In this document: in pieces, positions 27,351 to 36,020 of the stretch
Layout: the number at the start of each line of letters is the position of its first letter
Numbering within the stretch: the first letter of the stretch is position 1
Assembly: GCA_037444625.1 (NCBI GenBank)
Contig: JBBIMA010000001.1
Span: forward strand, 1 to 64,000
Direction of reading: 5' to 3'
Source: DTHT01 sp037444625
GTDB lineage: Bacteria > Acidobacteriota > Terriglobia > Bryobacterales > Bryobacteraceae
DNA length: 64,000 bases
Notes under the pieces: model-generated
The model's database searches: none
What the model saw: only the letters and a program-made list of their open reading frames with translations
What the model was told of the DNA's origin: nothing
Program-made: the position numbers and the translations under genes

Positions 27351-28961
27351 ATGTTCGGGTCGCGCAAGTTCCCGTTGGTCGTGGTCCCGGCCCTGTGGGC
27401 CTGCCTGGCCGCCGCTCCGGCCTGGTCCCAGGGCCCGTTCACTTGCAGCACCAGTGTCGCCAGCGTTCCGGTTCGCGCTGAGGGGCTGGCGGAACTGGCG
27501 GGCGATCTCACCATCAACTGCACCGGCGGCGTCGCCGGCCAGACCGAAACCATCAACGTGCAGCTTTTCGCCAACACCAACATCACCAGCCGGATTCTCG
27601 ATCCGGTGACCAACTTGACCGAGGCGCTGCTCGGGGTGGACTCGCCGCCCTGGTCCGTCGGAAAGATCTACGCCGGCCGCCTGGTCACCAAGAACTCGCT
27701 GATTTTCTCGGGCGTTTCCATCAGCCTGCCGGGCTCGACCAGCCGCATCCTGCATGTCCGGAACGTCCGCGTCAACGCCACCACGCTTTCGCTCGGCTCC
27801 GCCGTCACCCTGTTCGTCACCGCCTCCGGCGCCGCCGGATCCATTCCCATCACCAATCCCCAGGTGCAGGTGGCCGTGGTACAGACCGGCTTGTCGTTCG
27901 AGGTTCGCAAGACCGACGATTCCGCCCCCGACGTGCCCACGCTGCTCACTTGCACGGGCAACAACGTCACCCTGCTCAGTGGAGGCGACTATCCGCCTCC
28001 CCCGGCCCCCGGCGGGCGCACCTTCAACCTCAAGTTCCGGGAGGGCTTCACCAACGCCTTTCGCAAGAAGGCCGAGGAAAACGGCTATAACGATCCCAGC
28101 TTGCCGCCCCCCTTGGATCGCGCCGGACTGGCCGATCACGGCACCCGCCTGCGCGCCGTCTTTAGCGATATACCGGTCGGCGTGACCCTCTTCGTCACCC
28201 TCCAGCCGGTGCTTCAGGGGACCTCCGCCGGCCTCCAGGCGCAATGCACCACCACGGCAGGCGGCGCTCTGGTTCCCTGCCCGGCCAGCAGTCCCGCCGA
28301 CGGCGGCCTCTATCGCGTGCCCGCCTCCGGCGAGGTCTACTGGGAGATCACCGCCTCCGCCGCGGGCACCGCCGAGACGGTGAGCTTCGGCGTCGCGGTG
28401 GCCTATAACCCGGGCGTGCCGGCCGGAATGGGCAAGGTCCTGGGCAGCTTCTCGCCCATCAGCACGGCGGGCGAAGCCACCGCCGGCCCGGATGACCTGC
28501 CGCGCTTCATCAGTACCTATGCCCCGGTGCCCGCTTTCGTTCTGGAGACCTGCCGTACCGTCCTGCTGTTCCAGTTCATCACTTCCGTTCCCGGCTTCGA
28601 CACCGGCATCGCCGTCACCAACACCACCTGGGATTCCCCGGTCTTCAACACGCCGGGCCAGAGCGGCAAGTGCCGGGCCTACTTCTTCCAGCCGGGCGTC
28701 ACCGTGCCGCCCCTGGAATCGCCCGTGCTTCCCCCGGGAGGCCAGTGGCTGTGGACCCTGTGGAGCTACAAGCCCAATTTCCAGGGCTACATGCTGGTGA
28801 GCTGCGACTTCCAGTACGCCTACGGCTACGCCTTCATCAGCGACCTGGGCTTCTCGGGGCCGGATCGCTTCGCCCAGTCCTATCAGGCCCTGGTTCTCTC
28901 GGACCGCACGCGCAGCGCGCCCGCCTCGATCCTTTCGATGACCGCCGCCGCGCCGCGTTGA
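27351..28961 (+). CDS. Secreted protein of unknown function
   Basis: 536 residues with a signal peptide (MFGSRKFPLVVVPALWACLA and cleavage near AWSQG). The mature part is predicted all-beta, rich in Thr, Ser, Val and Pro, with no catalytic motif. ETCRTVLLFQFITSVPGFDTG and CDFQYAYGYAFISDLG near the C-terminus are the most distinctive stretches. Even-numbered cysteines could form disulfides. The start was chosen because AGGAGG lies 6 bases upstream. I do not recognise the family, though similar sequences seem common in Solibacter-like genomes. Confidence 0.75.
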   Translation: MFGSRKFPLVVVPALWACLAAAPAWSQGPFTCSTSVASVPVRAEGLAELAGDLTINCTGGVAGQTETINVQLFANTNITSRILDPVTNLTEALLGVDSPPWSVGKIYAGRLVTKNSLIFSGVSISLPGSTSRILHVRNVRVNATTLSLGSAVTLFVTASGAAGSIPITNPQVQVAVVQTGLSFEVRKTDDSAPDVPTLLTCTGNNVTLLSGGDYPPPPAPGGRTFNLKFREGFTNAFRKKAEENGYNDPSLPPPLDRAGLADHGTRLRAVFSDIPVGVTLFVTLQPVLQGTSAGLQAQCTTTAGGALVPCPASSPADGGLYRVPASGEVYWEITASAAGTAETVSFGVAVAYNPGVPAGMGKVLGSFSPISTAGEATAGPDDLPRFISTYAPVPAFVLETCRTVLLFQFITSVPGFDTGIAVTNTTWDSPVFNTPGQSGKCRAYFFQPGVTVPPLESPVLPPGGQWLWTLWSYKPNFQGYMLVSCDFQYAYGYAFISDLGFSGPDRFAQSYQALVLSDRTRSAPASILSMTAAAPR

Positions 28962-28985
28962 TCGGGCCCGAGCCGTGCGCTCGCC

Positions 28986-29012
28986 GGGCGGGCCGGGAGG
29001 CCGGGCCCGCCC
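28986..29012 (+). terminator. Strong GC hairpin between two genes
   Basis: GGGCGGGCC pairs with GGCCCGCCC over 9 bp around a 9-base loop. It lies 25 bases after the secreted-protein stop and 12 bases before the next TATAAT box. There is no T run, so its role as terminator is inferred from position and stability. Confidence 0.5.
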
Positions 29013-29023
29013 TCCGCGGGCAT

Positions 29024-29029
29024 TATAAT
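29024..29029 (+). promoter_or_regulatory. TATAAT box before the 3-ketoglycoside pair
   Basis: A consensus -10 box 23 bases before the ATG, leaving a short leader that contains AAGGAA. It directly follows the GC hairpin, marking a new transcription unit. Confidence 0.5.
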
Positions 29030-29052
29030 GTCCGGCGGCAAGGAACGCGCGG

Positions 29053-30297
29053 ATGCTCACTCGACGCAGCTTTCTGAAAACGGCCGCCCCGGCGGGCGCG
29101 CCCCTGATCGTGCCCGCCTCGGCCCTGGGACGCAACGGCGCCGTCGCCCCCAGCGACCGCGTCACCCTGGGAGGCATCGGCATCGGCCCCCGCGGCGCCA
29201 ACGTCCTCAACGACTTCCTCGAACAGCCCGACCTGCGCTTCCTGGCGGTCTGCGACGTCCGCAACGAGCGCCGGGAGGCGGTCAAGAGCCTGGCCGACAA
29301 TCGCTACGGCAACCGCGATTGCGCCGCCTACAGCGACATGTTCGAGCTGCTGGCTCGCCCGGACATTGACGCCGTCCTGATCGCCACCGGCGACCGCTGG
29401 CACGCCCTGGCCTCGATCTTCGCCCTCAAGGCAGGCAAGGACGTCTACTGCGAGAAGCCCTGCTCGCTCACCATCGCCGAGAGTCGCGCCCTGGCCGACA
29501 CCGCCCGCCGCTACCGGCGCGTCTTTCAGGCCGGCACGCAGCGCCGCAATATCGCCAATTTCGTGCTGGCCGTCGAGCTGGCTCGCAGCGGCAAGCTGGG
29601 CAAGCTTAAGACCCTCCACGCCAACACGCTCGATCCGCGAACCACCCACGACTGGCTCCCTCCGGAGCCGGCCCCGCCCCGGCAACTGGTGGATTGGGAT
29701 CGCTGGCTGGGGCCCTGCCCCTGGCGCCCCTACAACTCCGCCTACGTGGCCGGACGCTGGCGCGGCTTCTGGGATCTGCACGGCGGCGGCATCCTGGAAT
29801 GGGGCGTCCACACGGTGGATCTCTGCCAGTGGGCCAACGACGCCGACCGGACCGGACCCATCGAGTACACGCCCCAAGGCAATCACATCCTGTGCCGCTA
29901 CGCCAACGGCGTCCACCTGCTGATGCGCGACACCGGCTGGATGGGCCTGGGCACGTGCAGCGTCCGCTTCGAGGGCGAGCTCGGCTGGGTCGAGACCGGC
30001 GACACCGGTAAGATCGAGGCCTCGGAAAACCTGCGCGGCGAGATCGTGCAATCCCGCGAGCCCGGCACCCGCGCCCTGGCCCACGTGCGCGACTTTTTGG
30101 ACTGCGTGCGCAGCCGCCGCCTGCCCCGCTCGCACGCCGAGGCCACCGCCCGCTCCCACATCGCCTGTCACGCCGCCTACATCGCCTGGCAGCTCGGCCG
30201 CACCCTGCGCTGGGATCCCGAACGGGAGGAATTTCAGGGCGACGGCGAAGCCAATCGCATGCGCTCCCGCGCCATGCGGGAGCCCTGGCGCATCTGA
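29053..30297 (+). CDS. Gfo/Idh/MocA-family oxidoreductase, exported
   Basis: 414 residues with a twin-arginine leader (MLTRRSFLKTAAPAGAPLIV). Rossmann motif LGGIGIGPRGANVL, catalytic EKP in KDVYCEKPCSLTIAES, FQAGTQRRNIANF, and the histidine-containing HGGGILEWGVHTVDL. It lies 21 bases before a DUF1080 gene. Members next to DUF1080 proteins oxidise glycosides to 3-keto forms that the DUF1080 partner cleaves; that activity is inferred here. It is a distant paralogue of the oxidoreductase at 14.9 kb. Confidence 0.86.
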   Translation: MLTRRSFLKTAAPAGAPLIVPASALGRNGAVAPSDRVTLGGIGIGPRGANVLNDFLEQPDLRFLAVCDVRNERREAVKSLADNRYGNRDCAAYSDMFELLARPDIDAVLIATGDRWHALASIFALKAGKDVYCEKPCSLTIAESRALADTARRYRRVFQAGTQRRNIANFVLAVELARSGKLGKLKTLHANTLDPRTTHDWLPPEPAPPRQLVDWDRWLGPCPWRPYNSAYVAGRWRGFWDLHGGGILEWGVHTVDLCQWANDADRTGPIEYTPQGNHILCRYANGVHLLMRDTGWMGLGTCSVRFEGELGWVETGDTGKIEASENLRGEIVQSREPGTRALAHVRDFLDCVRSRRLPRSHAEATARSHIACHAAYIAWQLGRTLRWDPEREEFQGDGEANRMRSRAMREPWRI

Positions 30298-30318
30298 ACG
30301 CACTCGAGGAGGACCGCC

Positions 30319-31572
30319 ATGCAAACCACCCGACCCGCTCCGCAGCAGCCGCCCCAGCCCGCCCAGCCTCGCCTCACCCTCGGCCAGCAGGCGGCCCGGG
30401 GCCTGCCCGATCCCGCTCAGGAGAAGTGGCGCGAAATCTGGAACCTGGAGCCCGCCACGCTGTTGGTGCTACTGAAAGACCCCAAGGCTTCCCTGTTCCT
30501 GAAGGCCAAGATCTGCCAGCGGCTGGCCGCCGTCGGAACAAGAGAGGCCGTCCCTGTTCTGGCCGGCCTCCTCGCCGATCCCCTCTTGAGCCACTACGCC
30601 CGCTTCGCCCTCGAACCCCTCCCCGATCCGGCCGCCGACCGGGCCTTGGAAGACGCCGCCCAGAAGCTGGAAGGCCCGCTGCTGGCCGGCGTGCTCAACT
30701 CCCTCGGCGTCCGCCGCAACGCCGCCGCCATACCGCTCGTGGCCCGTCACCTCGAAGCGCCCGAGCCGGAAACCGCCCGGGCGGCCGCCGCCGCCCTGGG
30801 ACGCATCGGCGGCCCGCAGGCGGCCGAAAGCCTCCTGGCCGTTCTGCGCCGCCGCCGGGCCGAAATCCGCTCCGTGTTGCACGACGCCTGCCTGGTTTGC
30901 GGCGAGAGTCTGTCGGCAGGACAGGAGACCGGCCTCGCCCTCTCCCTCTACGAGGCTGTTCGCCGCGACCGGCCCGCCTCCGGCGTGGCTGAAATCGCCG
31001 GCGCGCGCATCTCCGAGCTGGAGCAGCGGGAGGGCTTCCAGCCCATCTTCAACGGCCGCGATCTGGAAGGATGGGACGGCGATCCGCGCCTGTGGCGCGT
31101 CCAGGACGGCGCCATCGTGGGCTCGACCGAGGGCCTCGTCCTCGAGCGCAACAGCTTCCTCATCCATCGCCGGCCGCTGGCGGACTTCCATTTGAAGTTG
31201 GAAACCCTGCTCCGCGGGGGCAACAGCGGCATCCAGTTCCGCAGCGAGGCCCTGCCCGGCTGGGTCGTGCGCGGCCTGCAAGCCGATATGGCGGCCGGCA
31301 ACCATTGGGGCTCGATCTACGACGAAGGCGGCCGGCGCGGCATTGTGGTCCCCGGCTGGCGCGGCAAGGCCGAAACCGTGGTCTTGCCCGAGGAGTGGAA
31401 CGATTACGAGATCCTCTGCCGGGGCGAACTCATCCAGCTCAAGGTCAACGGCCTGCTGACCGCGGAGCTGCGCGATCGCACGCGCCTGGAGGGGGTCATC
31501 GCTTTGCAACTGCACCGCGGCCCCGCCATGGAGGTTCGCTTCCGCAACCTGCGGGTCAAACGCCTGCCCTGA
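30319..31572 (+). CDS. HEAT-repeat plus DUF1080 protein, putative 3-keto-glycoside hydrolase
   Basis: 417 residues in two parts. Residues 40-200 are helical HEAT-like repeats (AVPVLAGLLADPLLSHYARF, AAIPLVARHLEAPEPETARA, AAAALGRIGGPQAAESLLAV). From about residue 240 a DUF1080 domain begins: FQPIFNGRDLEGWDG, then GGNSGIQFRSE and the closing MEVRFRNLRVKRLP. DUF1080 proteins cleave 3-keto-disaccharides or glycosides. No signal peptide is visible, unlike its partner upstream. GAGGAGG gives a strong ribosome site. Confidence 0.82.
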   Translation: MQTTRPAPQQPPQPAQPRLTLGQQAARGLPDPAQEKWREIWNLEPATLLVLLKDPKASLFLKAKICQRLAAVGTREAVPVLAGLLADPLLSHYARFALEPLPDPAADRALEDAAQKLEGPLLAGVLNSLGVRRNAAAIPLVARHLEAPEPETARAAAAALGRIGGPQAAESLLAVLRRRRAEIRSVLHDACLVCGESLSAGQETGLALSLYEAVRRDRPASGVAEIAGARISELEQREGFQPIFNGRDLEGWDGDPRLWRVQDGAIVGSTEGLVLERNSFLIHRRPLADFHLKLETLLRGGNSGIQFRSEALPGWVVRGLQADMAAGNHWGSIYDEGGRRGIVVPGWRGKAETVVLPEEWNDYEILCRGELIQLKVNGLLTAELRDRTRLEGVIALQLHRGPAMEVRFRNLRVKRLP

Positions 31573-31593
31573 GGAAGCGTCGTCCGCGGGCCG

Positions 31594-32238
31594 TCAGTCC
31601 GCCGCCAGGGGCGCCACCGCCTCCCAGACCGCCCGCGCCACCGCTTCCAGCGCGGCGTGCGCGTCAATTACCCGGAAGCGTTGCGGCTCGCGGGCGGCCA
31701 TCTCCAGGTAGCCCTCGCGCACCCGGCGATAAAACCCTGCTGCCTGTTCGTCCATGCGGTTGGGACCGCCCCGCCCGCGGGCGCGCGCCAGGCCGACTTC
31801 AGGCTCCACGTCCAGTAGCAGCGTCAGGTCCGGCCGCAGATCGCCGCAAGCGATCCGGTGCAGCTCGCGCACGGCCGCCTCGCCCAGCCCGCGCCCGTAA
31901 CCCTGGTAGGCCAGGGTCGAATCCGTAAACCGGTCGGCCAGCACGAAGGCGCCGCGTTCCAGGGCGGGCCGGATCACCTCCGCCACGTTCTGCGCCCGGG
32001 AGGCGAAATACAGAAGCAGCTCCGCGGCCGGCGTCAGCTCTCGGTTGGCGGCGTCCAGCAGCACGCGCCGGATCTGTTCCCCGATCGGCGTGCCGCCGGG
32101 CTCGACCGCCACCACCACCTCCCGCCCCAGCGCGCCCAGCCGCCCGGCCAGGCGCTCGATCTGCGTGGTCTTGCCGCTGCCGTCCAGCCCCTCGAAGCTG
32201 ACGAAGCGACCCCGCCGCGCCCGCTCAGTCGTAGACAT
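31594..32238 (-). CDS. tmk: Thymidylate kinase
   Basis: Phosphorylates dTMP to dTDP. 214 residues with the P-loop FEGLDGSGKTTQ, EPGGTPIGEQIR, the DRFTDSTLAYQGYGRG substrate loop and a LID region RARGRGGPNRMDEQ. It is the last gene of a long minus-strand run and overlaps the end of the UDG gene by 14 bases. Confidence 0.95.
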   Translation of the reverse strand: MSTTERARRGRFVSFEGLDGSGKTTQIERLAGRLGALGREVVVAVEPGGTPIGEQIRRVLLDAANRELTPAAELLLYFASRAQNVAEVIRPALERGAFVLADRFTDSTLAYQGYGRGLGEAAVRELHRIACGDLRPDLTLLLDVEPEVGLARARGRGGPNRMDEQAAGFYRRVREGYLEMAAREPQRFRVIDAHAALEAVARAVWEAVAPLAAD

Positions 32239-32974
32239 AGTGCAGGACCTTCTTGAGGTCCTCCCAGGCTTCCCGCTTGGCGTTCTGATTGTAAGGCCGC
32301 AGCAGGTAGGAAGGATGGTAGGTCACCATCACGGGAATCTCCCGCCAGCGAAACCACCGCCCGCGCAGTTTGGTGACGCCCTCCCGCAGGCCCAGCAGCG
32401 CCCGCACCGCCGTGGCCCCCAGCGCGCAAATCGCCTTGGGGCGGATGGCGGCAAGCTGCCGGAACAGGAACGGCGAGCAGATCTCGATCTCGTCCGGTTC
32501 CGGCGTGCGGTTGCCGGGCGGCCGGCACTTGACCACGTTGCAGATGTAGACCTGCGAGCGCAGCAGCGGAATGCCTTCCCGCCGGGCCGTGTTCTCGATC
32601 ATCTGGGTGAGGAGCTGACCCGCGCGCCCCACGAACGGGATGCCTTGCGCGTCCTCGTCCGCCCCCGGCCCCTCGCCCACGAAGACCAGGCGGGCGTGCG
32701 GATTGCCGTCCCCGAAGACGATCTGCGTGCGCCCCTGGTGCAGGCGGCAGCGCGTGCACTCGCCCAGGTCCGCCCGGACGGCCTCCAGCGTCTCCCGGGG
32801 CGCTTCCGCCGCGGGCTCGGCAAGCAACGCGGGCTGCGCATTTTCCTCGACCGCCTCGGGAAACAGGACCGCCGTCGCGCCCCCCGCGGGCCGCGCCACG
32901 CTGCGCCGATAGACGCTCTTAATGCCCAGATCCTGAAAGTAGGCGAGGTAGCGGCGCAGCAGTTCGGGATTCAT
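32225..32974 (-). CDS. Family 4-type uracil-DNA glycosylase
   Basis: Removes uracil from DNA. 249 residues, with an N-terminal extension of about 70 residues rich in Ala and Glu before the core. The core shows CTRCRLHQGRTQIVFGDGN, GEGPGADEDAQGIPFVGRAG (active-site loop), NVVKCRPPGNRTPE, EIEICSPFL, and the leucine loop VTYHPSYLLR. The four cysteines fit the [4Fe-4S] site of this family. ATGA overlap with coaBC. Confidence 0.93.
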   Translation of the reverse strand: MNPELLRRYLAYFQDLGIKSVYRRSVARPAGGATAVLFPEAVEENAQPALLAEPAAEAPRETLEAVRADLGECTRCRLHQGRTQIVFGDGNPHARLVFVGEGPGADEDAQGIPFVGRAGQLLTQMIENTARREGIPLLRSQVYICNVVKCRPPGNRTPEPDEIEICSPFLFRQLAAIRPKAICALGATAVRALLGLREGVTKLRGRWFRWREIPVMVTYHPSYLLRPYNQNAKREAWEDLKKVLHYVYD

Positions 32975-34176
32975 CGCGTGGCCTGCGGGCTCGGCCGCAG
33001 CTCGAGCACGTGATCCAGGATCCGGTCGGCCAGCTCCCGCTTGGAGGCGCGCGGCAGCGCCAGGGTCCCGCCGGTCCGCGTCAGCAGCACCACTTCGTTC
33101 TCCTCGGCGCCGATGGCTTCCTGCACCCGGTTGGCCACCAGCAGATCGCAGTTCTTGGCCTCCAGCTTGCGCCGGGCTTCCGCCAGCAGATTCTCGGTTT
33201 CGGCCGCGAAGCCCACCAGCAGGCGCCCGCCCTTGATCGCCCCCAGTTCGGCCAGAATGTCCGGCGTGGGCTCCAGCTCGAGCGCCGGCGGCGCTGCGCT
33301 CTTCTTGATTTTCTGCGGGCGAACCTGCGCCGCGCGGTAGTCCGCCACGGCCGCGGCCTTGATGACGATGGTGGCCTCCGCCAGCCGCTCCAGCACCGCG
33401 GCTCGCATCTCCGCGGCCGTCTCCACCCGGATCAGCTCGACGCCGACCGGCGCCGCCAGATGCACCGGCCCGGAAACCAGAATGACCCGCGCCCCGCGCA
33501 ACGCCGCCGCCTCAGCCAGCGCGTAGCCCATCTTGCCGCTGGAGCGGTTCGAGAGAAAGCGAACCGGATCCAACGGCTCCCGGGTAGGGCCGGCCGTCAC
33601 CAGCACGCATTCCCCCTCCAGGTCCCGGCGCCGGCCCAACAGGCGGCACACCGTCTCGGCGATGCGCTCGGGATCGGCCAGGCGTCCCGGCCCCGTCATC
33701 CCGCAGGCCAACGGCCCTTCCTCCGGCTCGATCAGGATGTGGCCCCGCGCCCGCAGGGTCTCCAGGTTCCCGCGCGTGGCCGGGTGCAGCCACATGTTGG
33801 CGTTCATGGCGGGCGCCAACACCACCGGCTTGGTGAACGCCAGATACAGGGTGGTCAGGAAGTCGTCCGCCAGGCCGTGAGCGAACTTGGCCAGCAGATC
33901 GGCCGTGGCGGGCGCCACCGCCAGCAGGTCGGCTTCCTGGGCCACCCGGATGTGCTCGATCGCCGAGGACAGGGTCTCGCCCGCGTCCTCGCTCGGGAAC
34001 AAGTGTGTGATGACCCGCCGCCCCGTCAGGGCTGCGAAGGTCAGCGGGCGCACAAACTCCTGCGCGGCCCGCGTCATCACCACCGTGACCGCGTGGCCCC
34101 GCTCGCCCAGGGCGCGGGCCAGCTCGGCCGCCTTGTAGGCGGCGATGCCGCCCCCCACGCCCAGGACGACGTTCAT
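32971..34176 (-). CDS. coaBC: Bifunctional CoaBC (phosphopantothenoylcysteine synthetase/decarboxylase)
   Basis: Makes 4'-phosphopantetheine from 4'-phosphopantothenate and cysteine, downstream of the panBC step encoded at 5-7 kb. 401 residues. CoaC half: VGGGIAAYKAAELARAL, the active histidine in IEHIRVAQ, VLAPAMNANMW and the cysteine in PLACGMTGPGRL. CoaB half from about residue 185: VLVTAGPTREPLDPVRFLSN, SSGKMGYALAEAA, KAAAVADY and the NRVQEAIGAEENEVVLL end. Confidence 0.96.
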   Translation of the reverse strand: MNVVLGVGGGIAAYKAAELARALGERGHAVTVVMTRAAQEFVRPLTFAALTGRRVITHLFPSEDAGETLSSAIEHIRVAQEADLLAVAPATADLLAKFAHGLADDFLTTLYLAFTKPVVLAPAMNANMWLHPATRGNLETLRARGHILIEPEEGPLACGMTGPGRLADPERIAETVCRLLGRRRDLEGECVLVTAGPTREPLDPVRFLSNRSSGKMGYALAEAAALRGARVILVSGPVHLAAPVGVELIRVETAAEMRAAVLERLAEATIVIKAAAVADYRAAQVRPQKIKKSAAPPALELEPTPDILAELGAIKGGRLLVGFAAETENLLAEARRKLEAKNCDLLVANRVQEAIGAEENEVVLLTRTGGTLALPRASKRELADRILDHVLELRPSPQATR

Positions 34177-34192
34177 GGCGATTCCTTCCCGG

Positions 34193-34453
34193 CTAGAAGC
34201 CGCCTTCGCCCGCCTCGACTTCGGTCTCGGGGGCCGGCTGCCGGGCCGGATCCTCGTACTTCACCAGGCCCCGCCGCACCTCCTCCATGGCGATCACCGT
34301 CGGCTTCTTCGAGGTCGTGGGCAGGAAGGGGCGCTGCCCGCTCTGAAGCTGCCGGGCGCGCTTGGCGGCGACGATGATGAAACGATAAGTGCTCTGCTCC
34401 GGATCGTCCGGAATGGCGGCTACCACGTTGTTGCGATGCGTCCGATCAGCCAT
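34193..34453 (-). CDS. rpoZ: RNA polymerase omega subunit
   Basis: 86 residues. The conserved core TYRFIIVAAKRARQLQSGQ is followed by TSKKPTVIAMEEVRRGLVKY, as in RpoZ. The tail is acidic. The start at MADRTHRNN was chosen because upstream codons show no homology. Its location between gmk and coaBC is the classic order. Confidence 0.9.
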   Translation of the reverse strand: MADRTHRNNVVAAIPDDPEQSTYRFIIVAAKRARQLQSGQRPFLPTTSKKPTVIAMEEVRRGLVKYEDPARQPAPETEVEAGEGGF

Positions 34454-34491
34454 CTGAGCTTCGTTAACCTCCCGCCGGCCCGGCGCGGCCG

Positions 34492-35133
34492 CTATCCCCG
34501 GCCGCCCTGCGGCGCGCTTTCGAATTCCGCCAGGATCTGCCGGATCCCCTCCTGCATCCGGTCGCGGCGCAGCCTCTCGGCCCGCACAATGGCGGCCAGA
34601 TCCGCCGCCGCCTCCTCCAGATCCCGGTTCACCACCCAGTAATCGTATGCGGCGCACTGCGCCGTCTCGCGCGCCGCCTCCCGCAGCCGCCGCTCGATGA
34701 CCTCGGCGGCGTCCTCCGAGCGGGCGCGCAACCGCCGCTCCAATTCCGCGCGCGAGGGGGCAAGGACAAAGATGGAAACCGCGTCGGGTACGCTACCCTT
34801 CAATTGTCGCGCACCTTGCACGTCAATGTCCAGCACCAGGTCCCGCCCTTCGGCCGCCGCCCGCTCCAGGTAGCTCCGGTGCGTCCCGTAGTAATGCCCG
34901 AAGACCTCGGCCCACTCCAGAAATTCCCCGCGCCCCAGGCGCTGTTGGAACTCCTCCCGGCTCACGTAATGGTAGTTTTCTGCCTCCCGCTCGGCCCCCC
35001 GCGGCGCCCGCGTGGTGTAGGAGACCGAAAACAGAAGCCCCGACGCCTCCTGCACCAGCCGGCGCACGAGCGTGGACTTGCCCGCGCCCGAGGGGCCCGA
35101 GACGATGAACACGATCGGCCGGCGGGAGCTCAT
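34492..35133 (-). CDS. gmk: Guanylate kinase
   Basis: Converts GMP to GDP. 213 residues with P-loop IVSGPSGAGKSTLVRRL, SYTTRAPRGAEREAENYHYV, FLEWAEVFGHYYGT, and VLDIDVQGARQLKG. The ATG shares ATGA with the end of yicC. The C-terminal helices end with a Glu/Arg-rich stretch followed by a glycine-rich tail. Confidence 0.96.
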   Translation of the reverse strand: MSSRRPIVFIVSGPSGAGKSTLVRRLVQEASGLLFSVSYTTRAPRGAEREAENYHYVSREEFQQRLGRGEFLEWAEVFGHYYGTHRSYLERAAAEGRDLVLDIDVQGARQLKGSVPDAVSIFVLAPSRAELERRLRARSEDAAEVIERRLREAARETAQCAAYDYWVVNRDLEEAAADLAAIVRAERLRRDRMQEGIRQILAEFESAPQGGRG

Positions 35134-36020
35134 TCCAGGTTCAAAGCCTGCTCGCGAATCTTCTCGATCTCCGCCTTGGCCGCCAGCGCCAGCTCCGTGA
35201 TCTCCAGGCCCGTCTGGCCCGCGCCCCCGGCTTTCGCCAGGATCGTGTTGGCCTCCCGCTGCATCTCCTGGAGCAGGAAGTCCAGCTTCTTGCCGATCTC
35301 GCCCCCCCGCTCGACCAGCTCCTCGAGCTGCGCGGCGTGCACCCGCAGGCGCGTCAATTCCTCGGCGATGTCGCTGCGCTCGGCCAGGTAGGCCGCCTCC
35401 TGGACCAGCCGCTGGGGATCGAGCGCCGCCCCCGCCAGCAGCTCCTCCATCCGCTCCCGCAGGCGCGCCTGAAACGCCGGTACCGCCCCGGCGCGCAACT
35501 GCTCCATGCGCTCGACGCATTCCCGTATGGCCGCGTTGCGCCTCTTCAACTCCAAGGCGATCTCGCCGCCCTCCCGTTCCCGCTGCCGGTTCAGCGCCCC
35601 CAGCGCCTCCTGGAGAGCCTCCGCCAGGCAGCTCTCCATCTCCAGGCCCGGCTCCGGCTCGGTCAGCTCGAACATGCCCGGCAGCCGCAGGGCGGCGTTC
35701 AGATCGGGCTCGCCGTGCAGCCCGTGCACCGCCGCCGCCCGGCGGAAGGCGGTCAGATAGGCGTCCAGTAAGGGCAGGTTCAGCACCACCGGCCCGCCCC
35801 GCCGCACGCTGCTCAGCCGCAGATTGATTTGCAGGTGCCCGCGCAGCACATGCTGCCTGACGATCGCCCGCAGCGCCGGCTCGAAGCGCTCCAGCTCGGG
35901 CGGCAGGTGAAAGTGGGGATCCAGGCTGCGATGATTCAGGGCCTTCACGCTCAGCCACAGCTCGGTCCCGTTGAACTGGCGGCGCACGGCCGCGTAGCCG
36001 GTCATGCTGCGCACGCTCAT
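35130..36020 (-). CDS. yicC: YicC/YloC-family endoribonuclease
   Basis: 296 residues. MSVRSMTGYAAVRRQF and VKALNHRSLDPHFHLP are the N-terminal hallmarks; the C-terminal DUF1732 part reads ELVERGGEIGKKLDFLLQEM, REANTILAKA and the end AKAEIEKIREQALNLE. Members are endoribonucleases that affect small-RNA decay. It overlaps the ABC transporter and gmk by four bases on each side. Confidence 0.93.
   Translation of the reverse strand: MSVRSMTGYAAVRRQFNGTELWLSVKALNHRSLDPHFHLPPELERFEPALRAIVRQHVLRGHLQINLRLSSVRRGGPVVLNLPLLDAYLTAFRRAAAVHGLHGEPDLNAALRLPGMFELTEPEPGLEMESCLAEALQEALGALNRQREREGGEIALELKRRNAAIRECVERMEQLRAGAVPAFQARLRERMEELLAGAALDPQRLVQEAAYLAERSDIAEELTRLRVHAAQLEELVERGGEIGKKLDFLLQEMQREANTILAKAGGAGQTGLEITELALAAKAEIEKIREQALNLE

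Noticed and set aside
32999..33016. CACGTG near 33,010 and at several other places as further parS sites
   Set aside because: Flanking bases do not match the GTTTC/GGAAC arms; only the site at 63,312 does.
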